A DNA stretch of 64,000 nucleotides from Haloterrigena turkmenica DSM 5511 (GCF_000025325.1 NC_013743.1:2418001-2482000); one strand, 5' to 3'. Counted from the first letter of the stretch, positions 25,974-36,096 are shown. Notes: a model not told the origin generated them from the letters alone. Made by a program: numbers and translations.

Positions 25974-26759
25974 ATGGGGCGCCTGGCCGAGGCGATCGAG
26001 TCCGCGGCGACGGTCGTCCGGGTCGTCTACGAGCAAGACGTCAAGTATCCCGCGGCCGCGCTCGCGTACTACGCGTTCGTCGCGTTCATCCCCTTGCTCA
26101 TGCTCCTGTTCGCGCTCGTCGGCGAGCGGCTTGTCACCCGGATTCACGGCACGACACCGGAGTTTCTCACGCCCGGCGCCCAGCGGCTGGTCTACGAGGC
26201 GACGACGACCGCGACGGGACGAACCTGGGCGGTGCTGTTCGCGATCGGCGTCCTCGCCTGGAGTAGTGCGAACGTCGCCGTCGGTTTCCTAGCGGTCGTC
26301 GAGCGTATCGAGCGGGTACCCGAGCGTCCGCTCGGAAGTCAGGTTCGCGACGCCGTCGTCGTCCTCGGATCCATCGGACTAGCGATCGTCGCGATCGTCG
26401 GGACGAGCGCGCTGTTCCCGCTGCCGCCCGACGGACCGGTCGCCGGACTCTCGGGATTCGTCGTCCTCGTTCTCGCGCTCACCGTCGCCTTCCTGCCGAT
26501 GTACTACGTCCCGTCGCGGTCGGCGACTACGCCGTCGGCCGCGCTCCCGGGAGCACTCGTGACCGCGTTCGGCTGGACGCTCGTTCACACCGGGGTCCAC
26601 TATTACGCCGCCAACGCCGGCCGATACGCGATATACGGTGTGCTCAGCGGTGTTATTATCATCCTCACGAGTCTCTATCTCGCAGCCGTCCTGCTCATGG
26701 TCGGGATCGTCGTCAACGCGACCCTCGAGGCGACGGGGGCGTCACGACTCGGTACGTGA
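25974..26759 (+). CDS. YihY/BrkB-family (UPF0761) membrane protein
   Basis: This 261-residue integral membrane protein has about six membrane segments. The N-terminal family signature is visible as KYPAAALAYYAFVAFIPLLM (about residues 23-42), and the C-terminal half has FGWTLVHTGVHYYAANAG followed by IIILTSLYLAAVLLMVGI. The family is widespread and of unknown function, sometimes described as a transporter or wrongly as a ribonuclease. Length and topology are normal. Confidence 0.85.
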   Translation: MGRLAEAIESAATVVRVVYEQDVKYPAAALAYYAFVAFIPLLMLLFALVGERLVTRIHGTTPEFLTPGAQRLVYEATTTATGRTWAVLFAIGVLAWSSANVAVGFLAVVERIERVPERPLGSQVRDAVVVLGSIGLAIVAIVGTSALFPLPPDGPVAGLSGFVVLVLALTVAFLPMYYVPSRSATTPSAALPGALVTAFGWTLVHTGVHYYAANAGRYAIYGVLSGVIIILTSLYLAAVLLMVGIVVNATLEATGASRLGT

Positions 26760-26807
26760 GAGGGCAGTCGATTTTAGGCGTCCTTCTACTGCCGATCGTC
26801 CCCTCCG

Positions 26808-28265
26808 TCAGTCGTCGGCGGGCGCCGATGCCGACGTTTCGGCCGATACGTCCTCGAGCGCCGCGTTCTCGCTTCGCAGGGTCGTTTCGACCGCGGGTAC
26901 GAGTTCGTTGACGACCGACCGACCGTCCTTCTCGCGGACGACCAGCCCGTCCTCCTCGAGCGCCGAGAGGTGGTGAGAGACCGTGCTCGGATCGCGCTCG
27001 AGTTCGTCTGCGAGGCGGCCGTTCGGCGCCGAACCGAGCGCCGCGAGCGTCTCGAGCACCTCGCGCTTGGCCGGCTCCGCGAGGGCGGCGTGGAGTGCGA
27101 CGTCGGCGACGGCGCTCTCGTCGGCCGTCAGCCGGTCGTCCTCGAGGAAGTACCGCCGCTTGCCGTTGACCTTGGCCGTGGCCACCAGCCCTTCTTCCTC
27201 GAGGACGCGGACGTGGTGGCGGACCGTCGAGAGCGCGACGCCGCTCTGGTCGCTGACCGCCGAGAGGTAACAGCCGGGGTCGTCGGCGATGGTCTCGTAG
27301 ATCGTCCGCCGGCGGTCGTTCTCGAGGGGATCCGAATCGTCGTAGCGGCTGTATCGGAAGATCGAGACGAGGTTCCAGGGGACGAGCGATCCGATTCGAC
27401 GGAGATACTGAAGGACGGAGGACTGGCCGAGCCACTTCGCCGCGAAGCCGGTCGCGCCGCCGGCCGCGGTGCCACCTGCGGCGCTGCCAGCACCGCCGGC
27501 CGAACCGGCAGCGGCACCCGCGCTGGCACCGGCGCCGGCCGCCCCGCCGGCGCCGCTGGCACTCCCCGCTGCGGCCCCCGCGGCGGTGACCGTCCCGAGC
27601 AGGCCGACGAGGACGGCGTCGGCCGTCGTCGAGGTGCCGCCCGGAACCGCGGAGGCGCCGCCGGTACCGTCGTTGTCGCTCCCGCTCGCAGCGTTGGAAT
27701 CGTCGTCATCCGCGCTCTCACTCGATTCGGTCGACACGGACGCAGCCGCCTCGAGGTCGACGGGTCCCGTTCCGATCGAGCCGTCGAGTTCGGCGTCGCC
27801 GTCGATCGCACCGCTCGAGTCGTCGAGCAGCCGGTCGACCGTCTCGGTCGTGTCGTTCGTGATCTCGTCGCCCCCGTCGGCCGTCTCGTTGGCGACGGTA
27901 TCGACCGCGTCCCTCGTCTCGTCGGTCGTGTTCGTCGCCGTCTCAGTCCCGTTCTCGAGGGCATCTTCGGTTTCGTCGACGGTGTCGTCGCTCCCGTCGG
28001 TTGCGTTCCGGATCTCGTCCGTCCCGTCGTCCTCGTCGCCGGTCCCGTTCGTCGCGTTCTCGCGACCGTCGTCGGTCTCGAGGTCGCCGCTGGCGTTTTC
28101 GAACTCGTCGTCCGTCACGTCGACGGACTCGGCGGGCGAATCGTCGGCCTCCAGCGACGCGGAGCCGCCGGTCGCGGCGACGATGCCGACCGTTCCGACG
28201 CCGCAGACGAGGAGCGTGACGAGACAGACGAGGGCGCGACTCGCGGTCGGCGAACGGGTGGTCAT
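26808..28265 (-). CDS. Membrane-spanning regulator: glycosylatable ectodomain plus two winged helices
   Basis: This is a 485-residue protein. A hydrophobic segment at residues 11-32 is a signal anchor. Residues 33-210 are acidic and Asn/Thr-rich with eight N-glycosylation sequons (N57, N70, N73, N87, N105, N112, N126, N137), so they are probably outside the cell. A Gly/Ala-rich stretch at about 215-275 could be the second membrane crossing. Two ArsR-like winged helices follow, at about 318-375 (ALSTVRHHVRVLEEEGLV) and 385-450 (DPSTVSHHLSALEEDGLV). It probably senses an extracellular condition and controls transcription directly. GTATTACG on the minus strand near 28295-28302 is a plausible TATA box. 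Confidence 0.8.
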   Translation of the reverse strand: MTTRSPTASRALVCLVTLLVCGVGTVGIVAATGGSASLEADDSPAESVDVTDDEFENASGDLETDDGRENATNGTGDEDDGTDEIRNATDGSDDTVDETEDALENGTETATNTTDETRDAVDTVANETADGGDEITNDTTETVDRLLDDSSGAIDGDAELDGSIGTGPVDLEAAASVSTESSESADDDDSNAASGSDNDGTGGASAVPGGTSTTADAVLVGLLGTVTAAGAAAGSASGAGGAAGAGASAGAAAGSAGGAGSAAGGTAAGGATGFAAKWLGQSSVLQYLRRIGSLVPWNLVSIFRYSRYDDSDPLENDRRRTIYETIADDPGCYLSAVSDQSGVALSTVRHHVRVLEEEGLVATAKVNGKRRYFLEDDRLTADESAVADVALHAALAEPAKREVLETLAALGSAPNGRLADELERDPSTVSHHLSALEEDGLVVREKDGRSVVNELVPAVETTLRSENAALEDVSAETSASAPADD

Positions 28266-28406
28266 GCTATTCGTGTGGGGTTGTGCGGTCGAGCGTAATA
28301 CGCCTTTTCCGTTTCCTGACAGTCGCGCTACCGGAACTGTCTCGAAATCGGATCGTTCGGCGCCGATCCAGCAAGCTATTTCCGCGTCCGACGGCGGTAT
28401 TCGGGT

Positions 28407-31118
28407 ATGGATCCGGCGCTTGGCCCTCCGGAACAGATGGCCGAGAAACGCGACGAGCTGACGCCGATGATGGCGCAGTACCACGACCTCTGTGCCCGCT
28501 ACGACGACGCCATCGTGCTCTTTCAGGTGGGGGACTTCTACGAGACCTTCTGCGGCGCCGCCGAACGCACCGCTCGCCTGCTCGAGATCGCCCTGACGAG
28601 CCGCGAGGACTCCACCGGTGAGTACCCGATGGCCGGCATTCCGATCGACAACGCCGAATCGTATATCGAGGAGCTGCTCGAGGCCGGCTACCGCGTCGCC
28701 GTCGCGGATCAGGTCGAAGAGCCCGGCGAGACCTCCGGCGTGGTCGAGCGCGCGGTCACGCGCGTGATCACGCCCGGGACGCTCACCGAGGACGAACTGC
28801 TCGCGAGCGACGACAACAACTTCGTCGCGGCCATCGCTCGCGAGGGCGAGCGGCTCGGGCTCGCCCTGCTCGACGTCTCGACGGGCGACTTCTACGCGAC
28901 GAGCGCGACCGCCCCGGAGTCGATCGCCGACGAGATCAGCCGATTCGACCCCTCGGAGGCCGTCGTCGGCCCCGACGCGCCCGCCAACCCAGTCCCCGAC
29001 GACTGCATGGTGACGCCGTTCGACGCCCGCGCCTTCGACCGCGAACGGGCCGCCGACAAGCTCGCGGCGTACTTTCGCAACCCCGACGCCCTGCTCGCGG
29101 GGGACGCCGAGATACGGGCCTGCGGCGCCTTGCTCGCGTACGCCGAGTACGTCCGCGGCGGCGAGCACGAGGGCGAACGCGGCGAGAGCGACGAGGAGCG
29201 CGTCGAAGCGGTCTTCGAGGGCGACGCCGAGCAGCGCCTCGAGTACATCACCCAGCTCACCCGCTACGACCCCCGTGAGTACCTGCTGTTAGACGCCGTC
29301 GCGCTGCGCAGCCTCGAGCTGTTCGAACCCCGAACCGTCCACGGTCGGGACGACGCGACGCTCGTCGGGGTACTCGACGAGACCGCGAGCGCGCTGGGCG
29401 GCCGCAAGCTCAGGGACTGGATCCGTCGGCCGCTGCTCGAGCCCGCGCGGATCGAGGCCCGCCACGACGCGGTCGCCGAGCTGAAATCGGCCGTGCAGAC
29501 CCGTGAGCGGCTCCACGACCGCCTGCGAGAGGTGTACGACTTAGAGCGGCTGATCGGCCGCATCTCCCGCGAGCGAGCCAACGCCCGAGATCTGCGCTCA
29601 CTGCGCGATACGCTCGCGGTCGTCCCCGAAATCAGGGAGCAGTTGGCCGACGCCGACTGCGAACGCCTGCGAGAACTCCGCGAGAACCTCGACCCGCTGA
29701 CGGACGTCCGCGAGTTGATCGAGGACGCCGTCGTCGCGGAGCCGCCGATCGAGATCACCGAGGGCGGGATCATCGCCGAGGGGTACGACGAGAATCTGGA
29801 CGACCTCCGCGGGACCGCTCGAGACGGCAAGCAGTGGATCGACGACTTAGAGGAACGGGAGCGCGAGCGGACGGGCATCGGCTCGCTGAAGGTCGGCCAC
29901 AACTCCGTCCACGGCTACTACATCGAGGTGACGAACCCGAACCTCGATTCTGTCCCCGAGAACTACCAGCGCCGACAGACGCTGAAGAACTCCGAGCGGT
30001 TCGTCACGCCGAAACTCAAAGAGCGGGAGGACGAGATCGTCGGCGCCCAGCAGCGGGCCGACGAGCGCGAGTACGAACTGTTCTGTGCGGTCCGCAGCGA
30101 AATCGCCGCCGAGGTTGAACGCGTGCAGGGACTGGCCGACGCGATCGCGACGCTGGACGCGCTCGTCTCGCTCGCGACCGTCGCGGCCCAGTACGACTAC
30201 TGTCGCCCCGAGATGCTCGAGCGCGACGACCACGAGGGCCTCGAGATCGACATCGAGGGCGGCCGGCACCCTGTCGTCGAGCGCACCCAGGAGTCGTTCG
30301 TTCCGAACGACGCGAACCTGACGCACGACCGACGGCTGGCGGTGATCACGGGTCCAAACATGTCGGGGAAGTCGACCTACATGCGTCAGGTCGCCCAGAT
30401 CGTTCTGCTCGCGCAGGTCGGGAGCTTCGTCCCCGCGCGCTCGGCCAGACTGACGCCCGTCGACCGAATCTTCACCCGCGTCGGCGCCAGCGACGACATC
30501 GCGGGCGGCCGCTCGACGTTCATGGTCGAGATGGACGAACTCGCGACCATTCTGCGCGAGGCCGACGAGCGCTCGCTCGTCCTGCTCGACGAGGTAGGTC
30601 GGGGCACCTCGACCGCCGACGGCATGGCCATCGCGCAGGCGATCACCGAGCACGTCCACGACCGGGTCGGCGCGACGACGCTGTTCGCGACCCACCACCA
30701 CCCGCTGACCGAACTCGCCGACGACCTCGAGGCCGCGTTCACGCTCCACTTCGAGGTCGACGAGGACGACGGCGAGGTCGTCTTCCACCACGAGATCGCA
30801 CCCGGCGCGGCGACGGGCTCCTACGGCGTCGAGGTGGCGACGGCCGCGGGCGTCCCCGAGACCGTGGTCGAGCGCTCGCGGGAACTGGTCGCGGAGGCCG
30901 CCGGCGACGACGGTGAACCGATCGAAGAAGGGGAAGACGCGGGCGACGCGGACGCACCGGTCGAACCGACTGAAGACGAGGTTGCTGCAGCCACTGCGGA
31001 TGGTGGGGATATCCCGACCGACGTCGCCGCCGAGCTCCGGGCACTGGACCTCGCGCACCTCACGCCCGTCGAGGCGCTGACGGAACTGGATCGGTTGAAG
31101 CGGCTGCTCGAGGAGTGA
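28407..31118 (+). CDS. mutS: DNA mismatch repair protein MutS
   Basis: This 903-residue MutS1 has all its domains. The mismatch-recognition motif is visible as GDFYETF, with the Phe-x-Glu pair at F44 and E46. Connector, lever and clamp domains follow. The ATPase domain has Walker [10 protein letters not shown] (about residues 648-656) and the signature [16 protein letters not shown], then THHHPLTEL. The last ~80 residues form an acidic linker and a C-terminal helix ([19 protein letters not shown]), as in bacterial MutS. Haloarchaea commonly carry MutS/MutL of bacterial type. No mutL lies in this window. GCTATTT near 28375-28381 is a plausible TATA box. Confidence 0.96.
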   Translation: MDPALGPPEQMAEKRDELTPMMAQYHDLCARYDDAIVLFQVGDFYETFCGAAERTARLLEIALTSREDSTGEYPMAGIPIDNAESYIEELLEAGYRVAVADQVEEPGETSGVVERAVTRVITPGTLTEDELLASDDNNFVAAIAREGERLGLALLDVSTGDFYATSATAPESIADEISRFDPSEAVVGPDAPANPVPDDCMVTPFDARAFDRERAADKLAAYFRNPDALLAGDAEIRACGALLAYAEYVRGGEHEGERGESDEERVEAVFEGDAEQRLEYITQLTRYDPREYLLLDAVALRSLELFEPRTVHGRDDATLVGVLDETASALGGRKLRDWIRRPLLEPARIEARHDAVAELKSAVQTRERLHDRLREVYDLERLIGRISRERANARDLRSLRDTLAVVPEIREQLADADCERLRELRENLDPLTDVRELIEDAVVAEPPIEITEGGIIAEGYDENLDDLRGTARDGKQWIDDLEERERERTGIGSLKVGHNSVHGYYIEVTNPNLDSVPENYQRRQTLKNSERFVTPKLKEREDEIVGAQQRADEREYELFCAVRSEIAAEVERVQGLADAIATLDALVSLATVAAQYDYCRPEMLERDDHEGLEIDIEGGRHPVVERTQESFVPNDANLTHDRRLAVITGPNMSGKSTYMRQVAQIVLLAQVGSFVPARSARLTPVDRIFTRVGASDDIAGGRSTFMVEMDELATILREADERSLVLLDEVGRGTSTADGMAIAQAITEHVHDRVGATTLFATHHHPLTELADDLEAAFTLHFEVDEDDGEVVFHHEIAPGAATGSYGVEVATAAGVPETVVERSRELVAEAAGDDGEPIEEGEDAGDADAPVEPTEDEVAAATADGGDIPTDVAAELRALDLAHLTPVEALTELDRLKRLLEE

Positions 31119-31138
31119 CGGCGGGTTTCGAACCGCCG

Positions 31139-31663
31139 TTAATCGCCGTCGAGTAGCGATTTCCGATAGAATACCAGTTCGAACGGCTCGCCGAAACCCT
31201 CGATCCGCTCGCGCGCCGCTTCCTCGTACCCCAGCGTCTCGTAGAGCCCGCGGGCAGCGGTCTGTGTCGGCCTCGTATCGAGGACAATATGCGTAGCCCC
31301 TCGTTCGCGAGCGCGTCGCTCGAGTTCCGTCGCGATCCGCCGACCGTAGCCGCGGCGCTGATAGTCCGGATCGACGCGCATCCGCATCAGTTCGACCGTC
31401 GACTCCGGGAGATCGGAGAGTACCTGCGCAATGAAATCCGTCCCGTCGACCGGCCGGAACGCGCCCATGGCGACGATTCGTCCCTCGCGCTCGCCGACGA
31501 GGAACTCGCCGCCGTTCTCGAGATACGTCTCGGTGACGGTCTCGAGGTCCCCGTCCGGAACGTCCGCGACGTAGGCGCCGACGTCCCGCATGGCCGTTTC
31601 GTGTAGCTCCCGGATCCGATCAGTGTCCGCCGGTTCGAATCGGCGAACCCGGAGAGCGGACAT
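31139..31663 (-). CDS. GNAT-family N-acetyltransferase
   Basis: This is a 174-residue GNAT protein. The acetyl-CoA pyrophosphate loop is QRRGYGRRIATELERRA, about residues 100-116, preceded by the beta4 strand (ELMRMRVDPDYQ). The end, TAARGLYETLGYEEAAR, is typical of the fold. It starts LRVRRFEPADTDRIREL, as many of the family do. The acceptor cannot be predicted. It is convergent with mutS, 20 bases from its stop. Confidence 0.85.
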   Translation of the reverse strand: MSALRVRRFEPADTDRIRELHETAMRDVGAYVADVPDGDLETVTETYLENGGEFLVGEREGRIVAMGAFRPVDGTDFIAQVLSDLPESTVELMRMRVDPDYQRRGYGRRIATELERRARERGATHIVLDTRPTQTAARGLYETLGYEEAARERIEGFGEPFELVFYRKSLLDGD

Positions 31664-31789
31664 CTATCGCTCCCGCCGCGACGGACGGGACGTACGATCG
31701 ACGATTCGGCTCATGCAGTATCGTCAGAACCCCAATGTGAAAAAGTTGAATGCACGAAAAGTTCCGCGTATGCCACTGGCGACGGGGGA

Positions 31790-32257
31790 CTACGTCTCTC
31801 GCTGGCCGACCTCGAGGAACGCGAGGGCCGCGCCCAGCAGCGCGGTGTTCTTCAGGAAGTGGGTCAGCTCCTGTTGTTGCTGTTGAGGATCGTCCTCGTT
31901 CCAGAAGTCGTGCATGATCGGGGTCGTCCCGATCAGGAAGCTGGCGATCGCCGCGGCGCCGGCCGCCGGGGCCCGCCAGAGGGCGACGCTGAGACCGCCA
32001 AGCAGGAGGCTCCCGCTGACCGAGGGCACCGTCACGCCGGGCAGCGGCGCGTCCTTGGCGTCGGCGTAGTCGATCCGCCCCTCGAGTTGCCGGAGATTGT
32101 CGACGGCCGTGAACGCGAGGATGCCGCCGAACAGGGCCCGCCCGAGGCGGAACAGCGGCCGCGCGGTTACGTCCGAGTCCGACGCCGATTCGGCGTCGCC
32201 GCCCCACTGGCCGACTGCGCTGTCGCTCTGCTGTTCGGATTGGGAGAGGATGCTCAT
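31790..32257 (-). CDS. DoxX-family membrane protein
   Basis: This 155-residue membrane protein has a hydrophilic 30-residue N-terminus. Four hydrophobic segments follow: about 35-55, 73-93, 98-115 and 135-150. The sequence RLGRALFGGILAFTAVDNL and the TPIMHDFWNEDD / LTHFLKNTALLGAALAF pair are characteristic of DoxX/YphA-like proteins. A Gln run (QQQQQ) sits between the last two segments. The role in haloarchaea is unknown; bacterial relatives are linked to oxidoreductase complexes. Confidence 0.78.
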   Translation of the reverse strand: MSILSQSEQQSDSAVGQWGGDAESASDSDVTARPLFRLGRALFGGILAFTAVDNLRQLEGRIDYADAKDAPLPGVTVPSVSGSLLLGGLSVALWRAPAAGAAAIASFLIGTTPIMHDFWNEDDPQQQQQELTHFLKNTALLGAALAFLEVGQRET

Positions 32258-32503
32258 CGTCGGTCCGAACTCGCGTCCCGAACCGGTTAGGAAGCGTCGT
32301 GGCAACTGCAGGGACGGCGTCCGTTCCGGCGGTGAGAGCCGCCCGTTCGGAATCCTCGAGAGCGACGACCCTCGAGGGACTGCGCACTGAAAGTTACTTC
32401 CGGCGGATCGTGGAACGGTCGCGTACGGCGATCGTCGGCCTCGTTCGCTCGCCTGCCGTCGGCAAGTCCCGTTCGAGGCCGGCGGTGCGGAGGTGTAACA
32501 CGA

Positions 32504-32965
32504 ATGGCAACGCTCACGCTCACGAGTCCCGAATTCGACGACGGCGAACGGATTCCCGACCGGTACGGCTACGAAGCCGCGAACGTTAACCCACCTCTCG
32601 AGATCGACGGCGTGCCGGACGACGCCGAGACGCTGGCGCTGATCGTCGACGACCCCGACGCAGTCGAACCCGCCGGAAAGGTGTGGGACCACTGGCTCGT
32701 CTGGAACGTTCCGGCCGAAGAGACGACGATCCCCGTGGACTGGAACCCCGACGACGCCGGCGCCGAGGAAGGAACCAATGACTACGGAGAACCGGGCTAC
32801 GGCGGCCCGAACCCGCCGGACAGAGAGCACACGTATCGGTTTACCGTCTTCGCGGTGGCCGACGCGATCGATCCGGGAACGGACCCCGACGCCGACGATC
32901 TCAGGGACGCGATGGAGGGACGGACCGTCGCGAAGGCGACGCTCGAGGGAACGTATCCGGCCTGA
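32504..32965 (+). CDS. YbhB/YbcL-type phosphatidylethanolamine-binding-like protein
   Basis: This 153-residue protein of the PEBP family shows the ligand-pocket motifs DDPDAVEPAGKVWDHWLVWN (about residues 46-65) and GYGGPNPPDREHTYRF (about 98-113). It starts with LTSPEFDDGERIPDRYGY, standard for the prokaryotic branch. The length is normal. The family binds small anionic ligands; no physiological role is established in archaea. It stands alone. Confidence 0.9.
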   Translation: MATLTLTSPEFDDGERIPDRYGYEAANVNPPLEIDGVPDDAETLALIVDDPDAVEPAGKVWDHWLVWNVPAEETTIPVDWNPDDAGAEEGTNDYGEPGYGGPNPPDREHTYRFTVFAVADAIDPGTDPDADDLRDAMEGRTVAKATLEGTYPA

Positions 32966-33010
32966 CCCGAACCGACGACGTCGTCCCGAACCCGCGGGTG
33001 GCGGCGGTCG

Positions 33011-33703
33011 TCAGTCCTCGAGTCCGCGCTCGGAGAGTTCACGGATCCGTTCGCTCCCGCTGTCGACGTAGCCGCCGTGGTAACAGACCACGTGCTCGAT
33101 TTCGCGGGTCGCCAGCTCGCCGACTGAGTCGAGGGCGCGATCCATGTCGGGCGTGAACTCGGGCTTCGGGCCCGACAGGGTGCCGTCTACGTCGTCCGCG
33201 ACGAGAGCGTCCCCGGCGATCAAGAAGCCGTCCTCCGGAAAGTACAGGGAAACGTGTCCGGGCGCGTGGCCCGGCGTCTCGAGGACGTCCATCGGGCCGG
33301 CGAGGGTCGGGATCCGGACGCCGCCGGCGAGTTCCAGATCGACGTCGACGGGGGGATAGCGGTCGCCGTCGCCCTTGATGGGGTCGCGCTCGCCGGTGAC
33401 GTACGGCGCCTCCTCGCGGTGGGTCGCGACGACCGCGTCGACGGCTTCGAGCAACTCGTCGAGTCCGCCCGCGTGATCGGCGTCGTGGTGGGTTAACACG
33501 ACGAGCCAGATGTCCTCGAGAGCGTAGCCGAGCGATCGAAGGTGCGTGCGAATGCCCTCGAGCGACCCCTCCGGACCGGCGTCGATCAGGACTGGTCCGC
33601 GCTCGGTCTCGACCAGCGTCGGAGTGAGCGTGAGCGTTCGATTACCGTACTCTACCGTGATCGGGAGCGTGTGGACGCCCGCCTCGCGTTCGTCTGCCGG
33701 CAT
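33011..33703 (-). CDS. Metallo-beta-lactamase-fold hydrolase
   Basis: This 230-residue hydrolase has the zinc-binding signature LTHHDADHAGG (about residues 73-83), then TPGHAPGHVSLYF (about 143-155), GDALVADD and a late His (CYHGG). That is the glyoxalase II/quorum-quencher-like group. The ATG at 33703 (MPADEREAGVHTLPI) is chosen over upstream frame extensions of unrelated composition. The substrate is unknown. It is divergent from the candidate terpene synthase. Confidence 0.87.
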   Translation of the reverse strand: MPADEREAGVHTLPITVEYGNRTLTLTPTLVETERGPVLIDAGPEGSLEGIRTHLRSLGYALEDIWLVVLTHHDADHAGGLDELLEAVDAVVATHREEAPYVTGERDPIKGDGDRYPPVDVDLELAGGVRIPTLAGPMDVLETPGHAPGHVSLYFPEDGFLIAGDALVADDVDGTLSGPKPEFTPDMDRALDSVGELATREIEHVVCYHGGYVDSGSERIRELSERGLED

Positions 33704-33810
33704 ACTCGAGTCGTTCGCTCCCAGCACGAAAGGACTGTCCGTCCGGTTCCCTCGCGTCGCCCGCCGTGGGGCGACAACTATCCATTGCAATCTAAACAAT
33801 TAGCAAAAAA

Positions 33811-33818
33811 TACTTTTA
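33811..33818 (+). promoter_or_regulatory. TATA box and upstream inverted repeat for the candidate terpene synthase
   Basis: TACTTTTA is centred about 29 bases before the ATG at 33844, so the message would be nearly leaderless; a GAGG motif nine bases before the ATG could still act as a ribosome-binding site. Just upstream, TTGCAAT at 33785-33791 and ATTAGCAA at 33799-33806 form an imperfect inverted repeat that could bind a regulator. The whole 33785-33835 stretch is unusually A/T-rich. Confidence 0.5.
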
Positions 33819-33843
33819 GTTTCAATTATGTATGAGGTAAACG

Positions 33844-34839
33844 ATGGCTGCCGAGTCGCAGTTCCCTAGCCTCGAGGACGAGATCGATCCGTTTGCGAAC
33901 GCACCGACGCGGACGCTCTCGGAGACGGTTCGGCCGCTGGCCAACGCCTACGACGAGCGGATCGGCGACCGGGATCGATCGACGTGGCGGTGGTTCGACG
34001 CGGTCGAACCCGAGTTTCGCCTGTCCTGTGTCGACGACGAGCGCGGCCGGCACGTTCGCGACGCGAAGGTGCTCGCCACGATGTTCATCACCGTCATCGA
34101 CGACGTCGCCGAGCGACACGGCGACCGAGCGACCCTCGAGGAACTGCTACTCGTCCCGTTCGACTCGCGACCGGCCGATCCGACCCGCGACGGCGTCGAC
34201 GGCGAGTACGTTCGGTTCCAGCAGGAGCTCTGGGACGCGCTGTTGTCGCAGTTCCGGGAGAGTTCGCGGGCCGAGGAGTTCGAACCGCTGTTCCGGTTCG
34301 ACGTGCGCCAGGCGCTCCAGTCAGTCGACTACTCGGCGCTGCTGGCCCGGTATCCCGGCCTCGCCGGCGAGCGCGAGCTCCAAACCTACGACGTCTACAA
34401 CATGATGCTCTTCCCGTTCGCCGATATCGACCTCGCGACCTCCTCCGGATTCGAGATGCGCGACCTCTCGGCCGTTCGGGATGTCGTCGCCCATGGGCAG
34501 CGGATGGCGCGGATCGGGAACTGGATCGCCACCTGGGAGCGCGAGCTCGCCGAGGGCGACTACAGTTCGGGCGTCGTGGTCCGCGCCCTCGAGTCCGGCG
34601 TTGTGTCGGTCGACGAACTCCGGGCGCTCCGACGGGAGCCGTCCGAGGAGGCGGTCAGCGTGATCGCCGAACGGATCCGCGGCGCCGGCATCGAAGCCGC
34701 GTTCGTCGAGCAGTGGCGCCGCGAGTACGAGCGGGGCGCCGACTACTGCGGCGAGATCGAGTCGATCGACGTCCGGGCGTACCTCGATGGGTTCGTCCCG
34801 ATCTTCCGCTCGCAGCTCGCGCGCCGGTCCGGAGCCTGA
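33844..34839 (+). CDS. Candidate class I terpene synthase
   Basis: This 331-residue, all-helical protein carries the paired metal-binding motifs of class I terpenoid cyclases. Asp-rich DDVAE is at residues 86-90, in the helix LATMFITVIDDVAERHGD. An NSE-type triad NWIATWERE places N226, T230 and E234 at the right spacing (N-x3-T-x3-E), followed by LAEGDYSSGVVV, also typical. R177 lies about 49 residues before the triad, where the pyrophosphate sensor sits in bacterial enzymes. Length and the 140-residue gap between motifs fit. The usual ND of the NSE motif is NW. I see no prenyltransferase-type second DDxxD. Neighbours give no pathway. The substrate would be a prenyl diphosphate. Confidence 0.65.
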   Translation: MAAESQFPSLEDEIDPFANAPTRTLSETVRPLANAYDERIGDRDRSTWRWFDAVEPEFRLSCVDDERGRHVRDAKVLATMFITVIDDVAERHGDRATLEELLLVPFDSRPADPTRDGVDGEYVRFQQELWDALLSQFRESSRAEEFEPLFRFDVRQALQSVDYSALLARYPGLAGERELQTYDVYNMMLFPFADIDLATSSGFEMRDLSAVRDVVAHGQRMARIGNWIATWERELAEGDYSSGVVVRALESGVVSVDELRALRREPSEEAVSVIAERIRGAGIEAAFVEQWRREYERGADYCGEIESIDVRAYLDGFVPIFRSQLARRSGA

Positions 34840-34890
34840 CGTCTTTCGCGGGTACGGTGCCCGGAAGCGCGACCCATCGGTGCTGGGCGG

Positions 34891-36096
34891 CTACTCGAGG
34901 GCCATCTCGATCGCGCTCTCGAGGTCGCCGATCAGATCGTCGACGTGTTCGATGCCGACGCTCACGCGAACGAGGCCGTCCGTGAGCCCCGCTTCGACGC
35001 GCTCCTCGCGGGGAATGGCGGCGTGGGTCATCGGCGCTGGCTGTTCGATCAGGCTCTCGACGCCGCCGAGGCTTTCCGCGAGGGTGAAGACGTCGGTGTT
35101 CGAGACGACCTCGCTTGCCTCCTCCATGCTCGCGTCGAGTTCGAAGCTCAGCATCCCGCCGAAGTCGTCCATCTGCTCGGCGGCGATCTCGTGGCCCGGA
35201 TGGGACTCGAGGCCGGGGTAGTAGACGCGGTCGACGTCGGGGTGGTCGTCGAGCCACTCGGCGATGGCGCGGGCGTTCTCGCAGTGGCGGTCCATGCGGA
35301 CGGGCAGGGTCTTGGTGCCCCGGAGGACGAGGAAGCACTCGAAGGGACCCGGCGTCGCACCGACGGAGTTCTGGTAGAAGCCCAGTCGCTCGTCGAGGTC
35401 GGCGTCGTTGGTCAGCAGCGCGCCGCCGACGACGTCCGAGTGGCCGCCCAGATACTTCGTCAGGGAGTGCGAGACGATATCTGCACCCAGATCGAGCGGC
35501 CGCTGGAGGTACGGCGTCGCGAAGGTGTTGTCGATCGCACAGAGCGCGTCGTTGTCGTGAGCGATCTCGGCCGCGCCCGCGATGTCGACGATCGACATGA
35601 GCGGATTGGTCGGCGTCTCGAGCCAGAGCAGTTCCGTCTCCTCGCGGAACGCGGCCTCGATCTCACCGAGGTCGGTCATATCGACGAACGAGAACTCGAG
35701 GTCGTACTCCTCGTAGACCTGCGTGAAGATGCGGTGGGTGCCGCCGTAGACGTCGTTGCCGGTGACGACGTGATCACCGGCCTCGAGGAGGTTGAGCACG
35801 GTGTTGATCGAGGCCATCCCGCTGGCGAACGCGCGGCCGTGGGCGGCGTTCTCGAGGCTCGCGAGGTTTTCCTCGAGATCCGTGCGGGTCGGATTCCCGG
35901 TCCGGGAGTACTCGTACCCGCGGTGGTCGCCCGGCGCGTCCTGTTTGTACGTGGAGTTCGCGTGAATCGGCGTCATCAGCGCGCCCGTTTCGGGATCGGG
36001 CTCCTGTCCGGCGTGGATCGAGCGGGTCTCGATTCGACGTGGCTCCTGCTCGCCGCGGCCGTCGGCGCCGTCTCCATCGCTGTCGGAGTCGTCCAT
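34891..36096 (-). CDS. Cystathionine gamma-synthase/lyase-family PLP enzyme
   Basis: This 401-residue Cys/Met-metabolism PLP enzyme has an acidic ~22-residue N-terminal tail before the fold starts at [12 protein letters not shown]. The active-site lysine is K214 in [13 protein letters not shown]. The phosphate-binding and substrate motifs [11 protein letters not shown] and [15 protein letters not shown] are standard. It makes cystathionine from O-acyl-homoserine and cysteine, or cleaves it. The subfamily (MetB, MetC-like or CGL) cannot be decided from motifs. MetE genes lie 6 kb away. Confidence 0.9.
   Translation of the reverse strand: MDDSDSDGDGADGRGEQEPRRIETRSIHAGQEPDPETGALMTPIHANSTYKQDAPGDHRGYEYSRTGNPTRTDLEENLASLENAAHGRAFASGMASINTVLNLLEAGDHVVTGNDVYGGTHRIFTQVYEEYDLEFSFVDMTDLGEIEAAFREETELLWLETPTNPLMSIVDIAGAAEIAHDNDALCAIDNTFATPYLQRPLDLGADIVSHSLTKYLGGHSDVVGGALLTNDADLDERLGFYQNSVGATPGPFECFLVLRGTKTLPVRMDRHCENARAIAEWLDDHPDVDRVYYPGLESHPGHEIAAEQMDDFGGMLSFELDASMEEASEVVSNTDVFTLAESLGGVESLIEQPAPMTHAAIPREERVEAGLTDGLVRVSVGIEHVDDLIGDLESAIEMALE

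Noticed and set aside
31615-31645. tRNA T-arm-like sequence GCCGGTTCGAATCGGC
   Set aside because: It encodes the usual RRFEPADTD start of a GNAT protein and has no other tRNA parts around it.
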